DNA of 64,000 nucleotides. It comes from Erysipelotrichales bacterium. Lineage in GTDB: Bacteria > Bacillota_I > Bacilli_A > Erysipelotrichales > Erysipelotrichaceae. Every line of letters begins with the position of its first letter. The first letter of the stretch is position 1. The notes under the pieces were generated by a model. The model was not told the DNA's origin, did not search any database, and was given only the letters and a program-made list of their open reading frames with translations. Of the stretch, positions 1-8,400 are shown piece after piece. The position numbers and the translations under genes were made by a program. The DNA is taken from contig CAJTJP010000005.1 of assembly GCA_910576855.1 (NCBI GenBank), positions 44,623-108,622 on the forward strand, written 5' to 3'.

Positions 1-84
1 GACAAGTTTAGTATCCAATATATGATAGAAATAAATCTATCGTCCACATACAACATAAAAATGACATCCCTTGTCACTTTCTTA

Positions 85-177
85 TCAACCATCCTCAAAC
101 AGTAGCCTGCTTCCACAGTCGAGGACTCTTATCTCACCACCAATACCGTCTATGCCGTAATAAATATCATTTTTCAT
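85..177 (-). pseudogene. Small ORF, possible gene remnant (30 codons)
   Basis: A 30-codon open frame from an ATG at 177 reads like real protein (it contains GIDGIGGEIRVLDCG), but has no convincing ribosome binding site and matches nothing I recognise. It lies in the otherwise empty stretch upstream of the divergent ATPase gene. It could be the decayed end of a gene or chance. Confidence 0.2.
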
Positions 178-204
178 CAATTTATTACGCTGTATCGAAA
201 AAAA

Positions 205-233
205 TTGACTTTCTGTTCATTGAATACTATAAT
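205..233 (+). promoter_or_regulatory. Sigma-A-type promoter of the DUF4143 ATPase
   Basis: TTGACT at 205-210 and TATAAT at 228-233 are separated by exactly 17 bases. An AAGGAG ribosome binding site and the ATG at 258 follow. Confidence 0.75.
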
Positions 234-257
234 AAACACAAGAAGGAGTGTCCCCAC

Positions 258-1454
258 ATGATAATAAGAAAAAGATACTTAGATGCAATCAGACCCTTTT
301 ATGAACAATCACTAATAAAAGTGTTTATCGGTATTCGACGATCGGGCAAATCCGTTTTACTGACACAAATCATTGACGAGCTGAAAGCTTCGGGAATCGA
401 CGACAAGCATATCATTTATATAAACTTTGAAAATTATGATTTTGATGAATATACCGAGCCGAAAAAGCTGCATCAATATATGAAAGAGCGAATCTCAGAC
501 GCAGACAAATATTTTATTTTCTTAGATGAAATTCAAAATGTCACAGACTGGGAAAAGGTAATCAACTCCTTAAGAGCCACGCAAAACACTTCGATCTTTA
601 TAACCGGCTCTAACAGTGATCTGTTATCAGGGGATTTGGCGACCCATATCGCAGGCCGCTATATCAGCTTCAAAATAACACCGTTTACCTTCAGTGAAGT
701 CTGTGAGCTTTTAAGCATATCCGATCAAGACAATCATGAAGCGATATTCACGGACTATATGAAATGGGGCGGAATGCCGCAGCGCTTTATGCAGAAAGAT
801 GATTTTTCTAAAAAAATATACTTAAATGATGTTTATGATTCTATCGTTATAAAGGATATCATTAAAAGGTTTAAAATTAAGGATATAGACTTATTAAACA
901 GAATCGTTACTTATATTCTGACAACGCCCTCACAAACATTTTCACCGGAAAGACTGAAAAAATATTTCGAGAGTGAATCGAGAAAGGTTTCATTAGAAAC
1001 ACTGTATAATTACTTGGACTACATTATCAGAGCGAATCTCATCGCAAAAGCTGAAAGATATGATATCAGAGGCAAGCGTATTCTAACCGGAAAGTATAAA
1101 TATTATTTAACAGACCTTGGTTTTGCGAATCTTTTATCTGAAGGGAAAAGGGAACAAATAGGTGCTCTGTTAGAAAATATCGTCTATAATGAATTAGTCG
1201 CAAGAGGCTATAAGGTCAATATCGGAAATATCAATAACGGTGAAATAGACTTTATCGCTGTCCGCTTTCATGAAAAACAATATATACAAGTAACCTATTT
1301 GTTGGCAGATGAAGCAATTATCAACAGAGAATTCGGTGCTTTTTCAAAGATTGATGATAATTATCCGAAATATGTGCTGTCAATGGATAAGGTTGATTTG
1401 TCACAGAACGGAATCATTCATAAAAATATTATCGAATGGCTGTTGAAACAATAA
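258..1454 (+). CDS. AAA+ ATPase with C-terminal DUF4143 domain
   Basis: A 398-residue protein of the AAA_14/DUF4143 family, common in bacteria and archaea and of uncertain role. The Walker A motif is GIRRSGKSVLL near residues 26-36 and Walker B is FIFLDEIQNV near 87-96. The C-terminal third carries the DUF4143 signature, in which a PD-(D/E)XK-like core is usual. Here the core reads GEIDFIAV then YIQVTYL, so the expected ExK pair has decayed to QVT and nuclease activity is doubtful. Start supported by AAGGAG seven bases upstream. Monocistronic, with its own promoter. A second, only distantly similar family member is at 16199-17509, where the EVKA motif is intact. Confidence 0.85.
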   Translation: MIIRKRYLDAIRPFYEQSLIKVFIGIRRSGKSVLLTQIIDELKASGIDDKHIIYINFENYDFDEYTEPKKLHQYMKERISDADKYFIFLDEIQNVTDWEKVINSLRATQNTSIFITGSNSDLLSGDLATHIAGRYISFKITPFTFSEVCELLSISDQDNHEAIFTDYMKWGGMPQRFMQKDDFSKKIYLNDVYDSIVIKDIIKRFKIKDIDLLNRIVTYILTTPSQTFSPERLKKYFESESRKVSLETLYNYLDYIIRANLIAKAERYDIRGKRILTGKYKYYLTDLGFANLLSEGKREQIGALLENIVYNELVARGYKVNIGNINNGEIDFIAVRFHEKQYIQVTYLLADEAIINREFGAFSKIDDNYPKYVLSMDKVDLSQNGIIHKNIIEWLLKQ

Positions 1455-1585
1455 GAAAAGCACTGTCTTTTCATCAGTCTGCAGATGAACAGATGTGCTC
1501 GATATATATGAATAGATAATATGTATAGTTAATATGTACGGAACATATAAACAGATATAATAAAGGAATAATCATTTTCCTATGC

Positions 1586-2020
1586 TTACTCTTTGAATTG
1601 GGATAAAAATTCTTCAACATCATACACCCTATATCCCGAGTCCATTAAAGCTTGGGCAAAAATACCGCTTCCCGATATCAGCTTTCCGTCAAAATTTCCG
1701 CTGTAGCGCTTATTTACACCGCAGGAAGGACTTCGAGATTGAAGGATTACCGCATCCGGCTGAAAATCGGCAGTGATTTCTAATGCTTCCGCAGTTCCTT
1801 TTTCAAACGCTTCACTGACATCCTCATTTGCCGTATTGATCATGCGCCCGTTTTGTATTTCTACACTTAAGCGCGGTGTCGGCAAGCCGCCCAAGACCTC
1901 CGGGCATACGCAGCGAAACGTATGATTTTTCAGATATGCGCTGAGTCTTCGCTGATAATTGTTACCGCCGTTGTACTTACAATTTGCGCCCATCAAACAG
2001 GCGCTGACAATATATCTCAT
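1586..2020 (-). CDS. DUF523 family protein (TudS-like, iron-sulfur)
   Basis: A 144-residue protein of the DUF523/YbbK family. The family includes the 2-thiouracil desulfurase TudS, which uses a [4Fe-4S] cluster held by three cysteines. The matching signatures are visible: SACLMGANCKYNGG at residues 6-19 (Cys8, Cys14), CPEVLGGLPTPR at 39-50, and RSPSCG with Cys100. The start codon overlaps the stop of the upstream leucine-rich-repeat gene (ATGA), with its ribosome binding site AAGGAG inside that gene, so the two are translationally coupled. Desulfurase activity is inferred from the family and not proven; many members are uncharacterised. Confidence 0.8.
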   Translation of the reverse strand: MRYIVSACLMGANCKYNGGNNYQRRLSAYLKNHTFRCVCPEVLGGLPTPRLSVEIQNGRMINTANEDVSEAFEKGTAEALEITADFQPDAVILQSRSPSCGVNKRYSGNFDGKLISGSGIFAQALMDSGYRVYDVEEFLSQFKE

Positions 2021-2850
2021 TGTGAATCTCCTTCTTGTTGCTCCTTATGCTCATACTCATACAAAGAAGCTTCATAATCCTCATCCATCTGATAATGATA
2101 ATCATCCTCGGTCAAAATAAGCTGTTCGACAAAGAATAGTGTATCGTACCACACATTCAAATCGCCGCTCAAGCGATTGCCTCGCACATTCAAGTAGCAC
2201 AAATCCTCCATCGTCTGAAAGCCTCTTAACGTATCAATCGCATTATATTCCAAATTGATTCTTGTCAGCATCGGAAGCCGCAGCAGTGAAAAAACATTTT
2301 CAATCTGATTATAGCCGAAGTCAACCTCACTCAATGCTTCCATATGGCGCAGAAATTTTAAATCATTGATATGATTATGATCTGCTACCAAAAGCTCCAG
2401 CTTCACTAAATCCGATAACGGCTCCATATCGGAAACATTACAATTACTTGCGCGTAAAAGCTTTAAATTCGTCAAATTGGATAACGGAGTCAAATCACTG
2501 ACGGCACAACCGCTGATATCCAAAACCTCAAGGCTGACACAATCCCTTACCGATGTGATTTTCATCAACGGATTATCACTGATTTTTAAGCGTCGCAGCT
2601 GAGGCACAAAGCCAAGTCCCATTAAAGAAACAAGCTCGTTGGAATGAACATCAAGCTGTACTAAATTAGGAAAGAAGCGTAAGAATGACAAATCAGATAT
2701 CTGTGTATTGACAATCGTTAAATCCTTGACCTCAGCCAATGCTTCATCACGCAGTTTTTTCCCGAACATACCGTTGCCGAATTTATCCAACAACAGCTCA
2801 TATAGCTGCGGATCTTGTATTCCGTATTCATCATTATTGATTACTGCCAT
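2017..2850 (-). CDS. Leucine-rich-repeat protein (internalin-like repeats, cytosolic)
   Basis: A 277-residue protein made mostly of about nine 22-residue leucine-rich repeats of the form LxxLxxLxxLxxLDVSxNxLxxL. There is no signal peptide or membrane segment, so unlike internalins it is probably intracellular. The frame is open upstream to 2922, but I place the start at the ATG at 2848-2850 because GAAAGGAG lies just upstream of it; the longer form adds a basic 24-residue stretch with no ribosome binding site. It overlaps the DUF523 gene by four bases. LRR domains generally bind proteins; the partner is unknown. Confidence 0.75.
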   Translation of the reverse strand: MAVINNDEYGIQDPQLYELLLDKFGNGMFGKKLRDEALAEVKDLTIVNTQISDLSFLRFFPNLVQLDVHSNELVSLMGLGFVPQLRRLKISDNPLMKITSVRDCVSLEVLDISGCAVSDLTPLSNLTNLKLLRASNCNVSDMEPLSDLVKLELLVADHNHINDLKFLRHMEALSEVDFGYNQIENVFSLLRLPMLTRINLEYNAIDTLRGFQTMEDLCYLNVRGNRLSGDLNVWYDTLFFVEQLILTEDDYHYQMDEDYEASLYEYEHKEQQEGDSQ

Positions 2851-3360
2851 GTGCCTTCTCCTTTCCTGTTTTAAAGCTTTTTCAACCCTGATTCTTGATG
2901 CCCTTTGCCCTTCATCCGTCATATCCTTACAATGTATGTTAAGTCAACACCGTTGATTAAAGAGCCTCTCCCTAGTCTTCTCTTATTCTTTTCTTACACT
3001 TCTCTTATACCTTTTCGTATTCTTTTCCCTATTCTTTTAATCCCCTTATTTTCTGTTTACCGAAACAAATTATAACATAAAAATTAATTAAAAGTATAGG
3101 ATTCAAGCATTTTATCAACAATATCAATCATATTCGTTTTACAAGTACAAAAAGCGATAATCAAGCCTTAAATCGATTATTTTACTTATATGAAATTCTT
3201 TTCATTACACTTGTTTATTATATGAAGTTTACAAAGCGTAAGCACTTGACAGTCTGATAATAAATAAAAAAAACGTATAGATTGGTTAGCACCTCATCAG
3301 TGACTGTTGTGCTTCTTTGGTATCTATATCGTATTTTTTTATAAGTCTTGATTTATCGAT
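2851..3360. other. Intergenic region with skewed pyrimidine stretch and weak promoter
   Basis: No gene seen. A possible leftward promoter for the LRR gene is TTGACT at 2942-2947 with TATGAC at 2918-2923 (18-base spacer). From about 2965 to 3055 the plus strand is almost pure pyrimidine, with repeated ATTCTTTTC-like words. The rest is AT-rich with no recognisable element. Confidence 0.4.
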
Positions 3361-4125
3361 TTAATAGCCTTCCTCTAAGGCAGTTTCTCCTGCATCCTTT
3401 TCAAAATCGATCTGTTTAAGCTTATTCATAGCTTGATATGTCTGCAGGATATAAATGAAAGACAACAGGCCGATCAATATCGCTCCTGCGCCGTTGATCC
3501 AAATGCTTTGGTCGGCCGAAAGAATATAATACTTAAAGAAAGTATACAATGCCTGTAAGCCGCATACAAGCAACAGTGCCATTGTTTCCTGCTTTTTTAA
3601 GAAACCGCGAACGATTACCAAATACATTGCGATATGGAAGCAGACCGCACCGATCTGTGCCGCAAAATCAACCAACAAATAAGACAGCGGGCGCTGAAAC
3701 AGCATATCCAGCACTTGTTCATCAACTTCAGCTCCCGCCTGCATAAACAATAGCTGAATAAAATAGAAGCCGACAAACAGAAACAGCGTTTCACAAAAGC
3801 CGTGTCCGATTCCGGCACTGAGCGCAGCACCCCAGCTCAGCTTATCGCTTAAAGCAGCACGCACAATCAAATAACGTGCTGCGCCTGTGAGCGTTGCCGT
3901 TACCAAACCCAAGAATATAAGCATCGGGATACTGCTTCCTTGAGCTAAGTCAAGCATCGGAATAAGCGGAAGCTGCAGCAGCACCTGGGTAAAAAAGTAG
4001 CCCAAGCCTCCTGCCATCACTATTCCGAAGCTTCCCGGAAATCGACGATGCAGCAAAATCACTCCCGCAAGCATCATACATATCGTTAAGACTAAAACAA
4101 CCGCAATCACAAACGAATCATTCAT
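3361..4125 (-). CDS. YhfC-family intramembrane protease-like protein
   Basis: A 254-residue polytopic membrane protein with about seven hydrophobic segments. It resembles the YhfC family (glutamic-type/CAAX-protease-like intramembrane enzymes): the motif SAGIGHGFCETLFLF lies near residues 104-118, with His and Glu as the likely active-site pair. The start codon overlaps the stop of the upstream YbjQ-like gene by one base (TAATG), so the two are coupled. Substrate unknown. The family call rests on the HG..E motif and topology, and is moderately sure. Confidence 0.65.
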   Translation of the reverse strand: MNDSFVIAVVLVLTICMMLAGVILLHRRFPGSFGIVMAGGLGYFFTQVLLQLPLIPMLDLAQGSSIPMLIFLGLVTATLTGAARYLIVRAALSDKLSWGAALSAGIGHGFCETLFLFVGFYFIQLLFMQAGAEVDEQVLDMLFQRPLSYLLVDFAAQIGAVCFHIAMYLVIVRGFLKKQETMALLLVCGLQALYTFFKYYILSADQSIWINGAGAILIGLLSFIYILQTYQAMNKLKQIDFEKDAGETALEEGY

Positions 4126-4436
4126 TATTTTAATTTGACTGCTGTTCCATAGGCAATGACCTCAGCCGCTCCTGCCATTACCGAGCTGCTGGAATAGCGA
4201 AATGATACGATTGCATCTGCGCCCATACCCTCTGCTTCTTCCACCATACGCTTTGTCGCTAAGGCTCTTGCTTCATCCATCATTTTTGTATAAGCCTTTA
4301 ATTCTCCGCCTACCAAGGTCTTGAATGAGCTTCCGATATCCTTGCCGATATTCTTTGACTGAATCGTACTTCCTTTTACTAAGCCCAGTGTTTCAAAATC
4401 CTTTCCTGAAATCATTTCTGTAGTTACAATTAACAT
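4125..4436 (-). CDS. YbjQ/UPF0145 (DUF74) family protein
   Basis: A 103-residue protein of the UPF0145 (YbjQ, heavy-metal-binding-domain-like) family. The signatures are LIVTTEMISGKD at the N-terminus and the central AEGMGADAIVSFRYSSSS. The family forms small pentameric rings in known structures; function is unsettled. The frame stays open to 4577 but the start is the ATG at 4434-4436, which has AAGGAGGA seven bases upstream; the longer N-terminus is unlike the family. It forms a coupled pair with the YhfC-like gene. Confidence 0.8.
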   Translation of the reverse strand: MLIVTTEMISGKDFETLGLVKGSTIQSKNIGKDIGSSFKTLVGGELKAYTKMMDEARALATKRMVEEAEGMGADAIVSFRYSSSSVMAGAAEVIAYGTAVKLK

Positions 4437-4584
4437 TTTTATGTCCTCCTTCATCTTTTTAATTATAAGCACTTTTGATTTGTTTGTGAAGTCCTTTTTA
4501 TATTTCTGACAAAGAAAAGTGCCGTTATACAAGCATATGTTTGATGAAAAACAGATATGTATGCTTATTAACGTCACCTGTTGA

Positions 4585-5337
4585 TTATATGACTTCTTTT
4601 AAAAACACATAATGGTTATGGTTGGAAAGTGATTCTTCATAATACCAATGATCGATATGAAACTGTTTCAGTTGTTCAGGGTCATCAATGCGATTTTTCA
4701 TGATATATTCTACCATATTGCCACGTGCAGTTTTCGCATAGGTAGTGATCGTTTTACGCATATGACTTTTAATCACCTGAAAATCAATCGTTATCATTTG
4801 TTCATCTTTATTTAAATAGGGTGATATTGATTGACTGTATTCCTTACTGGCTAAATTGATATAGATGTGATCATTGTTGTCTTTTCGTATGGAGCGTATT
4901 AATGAATCACTCCAGTAGCTGTATAGATTATCAATTCGTTGTGATAAGCCTTTGGCCTGCATTTCCAATCGATAGGGATAGATACTGTCTAACGGCTTTA
5001 CGATACCGTACAGACCGGAGACAATACGCAGATGATCTTGGGCATACAAGATATCGGCTTCCTTCCATGTATCCGTGTGCATAGAATGAAAAACAAGTCC
5101 GGTATAAGTAAGCAATGCCGGTGTACCCTTACAGTCAAAGCGAATATTGCGGAAGCGCTCCTGTGTTTGAAGTGCCAGCTTTGCGTTGACCTTCATGATA
5201 TTCATAATTGATTCATCATTATAGGATTGAATCAGCTCGGTAAGTTCCTCTGCCTCGACACAGAATTCAGGCAATGTCATCGGTAATGTGCCTGCGGTCG
5301 GCTTCATGTTTTTGGTTGGGGCAATAAAGGTAATCAT
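4585..5337 (-). CDS. yaaA: Peroxide stress protein YaaA (UPF0246)
   Basis: A 250-residue protein matching YaaA along its whole length. It starts MITFIAPTKNMKP and contains the family signatures LYGIVKPLDSIYPYRLEM and NLASKEYS. In E. coli YaaA lowers free iron during peroxide stress and binds DNA. Start supported by GAGGAAAAGCT before the ATG. It lies just upstream of, and in the same direction as, the YbjQ-YhfC pair (148 bases between start codon regions). Confidence 0.9.
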   Translation of the reverse strand: MITFIAPTKNMKPTAGTLPMTLPEFCVEAEELTELIQSYNDESIMNIMKVNAKLALQTQERFRNIRFDCKGTPALLTYTGLVFHSMHTDTWKEADILYAQDHLRIVSGLYGIVKPLDSIYPYRLEMQAKGLSQRIDNLYSYWSDSLIRSIRKDNNDHIYINLASKEYSQSISPYLNKDEQMITIDFQVIKSHMRKTITTYAKTARGNMVEYIMKNRIDDPEQLKQFHIDHWYYEESLSNHNHYVFLKEVI

Positions 5338-5414
5338 AGCTTTTCCTCATTTCTGCATGTATTGTAATATGGAGGATAGTGAATGTCAATCCCGTTAATT
5401 TCTCAGATTATAAT

Positions 5415-5443
5415 GAAAAGGAGCGTTGTTGTTTCTTCGCTCC
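5415..5443 (-). terminator. Rho-independent terminator of P1
   Basis: On the minus strand GGAGCG pairs with CGCTCC around a 12-base loop, followed by TTTTC. It lies 14 bases past the stop of surface protein P1. Confidence 0.8.
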
Positions 5444-5456
5444 GATTCTTGTTACG

Positions 5457-8400
5457 TTATTTATGAAATGTATCTTTCTGTTTTCTGTATATCAAACAGC
5501 ATATCAATCCGATGCTGAATAATAGGAAATTGAGATACAGTAAAAGATTGGTTGAATCTCCGGTAATCGCACCGCCGACATTGTCACCCGGGTAATAACT
5601 ATCCTTTACATCGGTATCATTCTTGGGTTTGGTTGGTTCATCCGGCTTTTTCTGTTCCTCATCGAATATCATAGTATCGTATGGTACATCGCCGTCAACG
5701 TTTTTATTTGGCTTCCATTCGGTGATATCCTTGATATTTTCATCCGGTGTTCCATCTCCGTCTGTGTCAACATTTATATCGGGAATTCCGTCACCATCTC
5801 CATCAATATTCGTATCGGGGATTCCGTCGCCGTCAATATCGATATTAATGTCGGGATTTCCATCTCCGTCTGTGTCGATATTGATATCCGGTCTGCCGTC
5901 CCCATCTGAATCAATATTCAAATATGGCTTACACTCTTTATCTGTATCGTAGCTGAAGCCTTGATACGTGTAGTCCTTTTTCGGTGTCCAAGGGGTATGC
6001 ACGGTTCCGATATTGATGCTCGGTATTAGATTATCCTTGGAGATATTAAAGTCTGCCTTCATATCACCGTTTGTATCAATGTTGATGTTTGGTACTCTGT
6101 CATTGTCGGTATCTACATTGATTACTGCTTTCACGCCTGTGCCGGTGCAGTATTCCTCTAAGACTCCGTTATCGATATCAGCCTTAACACACTTTGTCGG
6201 CTTCCAATCTGTTTTCTTTAATATGACTAGATTAAGGTCAGGCTTACCATCATGATCAGTATCAATATTCAAGTCAGGAATCCCGTCTCCGTCACTGTCT
6301 ATATTCAAATCAGGTATCTTATCATTGTTGCGATCTCCGTTGATTACGATCCATTTGGTTTCATCATTTGGGTCTTTCCATTTGATGTTTAGATCAGGAC
6401 AGCCATCCCCATCAGGATCATTGAAATCAGGCTTGCCGTCTTTGTCTACATCCACATCGATTTTCTTTAGCTCTGCCTCATGACAGCTTTCTGTGCTTGT
6501 GTTACCTGCGTTATCTGTAGCTGTTACACATACTCGATAGCTTCCGCTTGTTTCACTGATCGTGATACTTGCCTTTTCATTTGTGACGGTTAAGCTGCCT
6601 TCCTTGATTAATTCATCTGTAGCTCTCGTTTGAGTTTCCAATTTAAAGACCTTATAAGCTATCTCCTTTGTGCCGCTTACCTTTAAATCATCCTTTGCAT
6701 CACTTGTCGTTATCTCGAATGAGGTTCCCGGTTTAAAGAAGATTCCGCCGCTTAGTTTATTGATGATATCTTGAAGCTTATTATTTGAATCCTTCGCTTT
6801 AATGTTCTTGACCTTCGGTGCTGTCTTATCAATTCTGATGATTTCCTGTTTTACCTTTGTAATTGCTCCGCTGTCTTTTTTCATCCAAAAGTCTTGATTG
6901 GTTTCGCCTTCTCTTGAAATCGTTATTTGATTAGGATTCCATGTGCTTTGATCTAAGGATAAATTGATATATTCATTGTGATCGGTAACGATGACTACAT
7001 CCTTATTTGTCCAAATGCCTGTATAAGATGTGTTATTTTCATCATCAAGCTCTACATGATACCAATCATCCTCAATAGTTTCCTCATTGATTGTCAGTGT
7101 TCCTTCCTTGAAAGTAAAACTGTAATTCGGATAAGTCCTGTTTAATGTATTATTGTCTCCCTTGATTGGATAATCTCCTGCATTACTATCTGTTTTTGCC
7201 GTTGTACTTAGCTTGATATCATTTTCCTGTATACTATCTTGTACACCGTTCCATGATACGAGCTCACCTCTGAAATCCTGATACGTTAAGCTTGGATTCT
7301 GTTCTCCCTTTAGCTTTTCTTTATCATCAATAATGATTTCGATTGGTTTTGGAAGTACCGTTACCTGTACCTTTTTACTTAGCGGTGCTTCTCCGTTCGC
7401 TGTTCTTGTCACCGTTACGGTTGTTTTGTTTGTACCGCTTGCCTTCAGCGCATCAAATTGTGCACTGTTGCCGTTTACTGTCGGGCTCGAGATATAAGTC
7501 GTCTTATCAACCTCAAAGGTATATTGTACATTCGTACTGTCCGCATCAAACTGCGTGCTTCGTATTGTGAAGTGATCGCCGTAAATGATCTGTCCCGGAC
7601 TTGTGATTGCCAACATACTTTCATCAGGCCCCATAATATGCAGTGTACCGTCTGTTTCCGCAAGCTTATAATTTCGATTCATCGGCTTTGTCGCATGGAT
7701 TTTGATGTCCTTGCCTTCTTCGCCGCTGTAGTTATAATCAATCGTTTTATTGTCGTTTGTCCATGCAATCGTATGATCCTCGTTACTGTCAATTTCAATG
7801 AGTACATCGCCATCGGTATCCGTTACTCCGTCTACCTCTGTGACAGGCACTACCTTTCCTTTACCGCTCACCACATAGATTGGATTCTCCGCAAAGGCTA
7901 TTGTTCTTGTACCTTTATCGATATTAATCGGAAGCTCGATTGTTTTATCCGCATAATTTCCTGTAGGATCATGACTAGTTGCCTGTACGATCACCTTGCC
8001 CGTTTGTGCGGTTTGCGTGGCATTCAGGATTGTAACAAGTCCGCTTGTATCTACCGATATCACATCGGTTGGTGCTCCTGCCTTTAATTGATATGTTACA
8101 TTAGTTCCTGTAGGATTTCCTGCCGTATAGAGCTGAAAGGTTTTATTTGGAGCGTATTCCTCTGTTTTCGCGGAATAATTATTACCGCTTTTCGGCAGCT
8201 CATTTCCTGCGCTGTCCGTATAGATAAAGTTCTGTGCTCCGGCTGTTACCGTAAACGTCAGCTCGGCACTAGCGTTTGCCTGACCGCTTGCGCCCTGCTT
8301 CTCCGCGACAATCGTAACGCTTCCCACTCCGTGAATCGTAATCGCCCCGCTGTTTGAATTGACTTCAATGACATTCGTTGAACCATCTTTGATTTTATAC

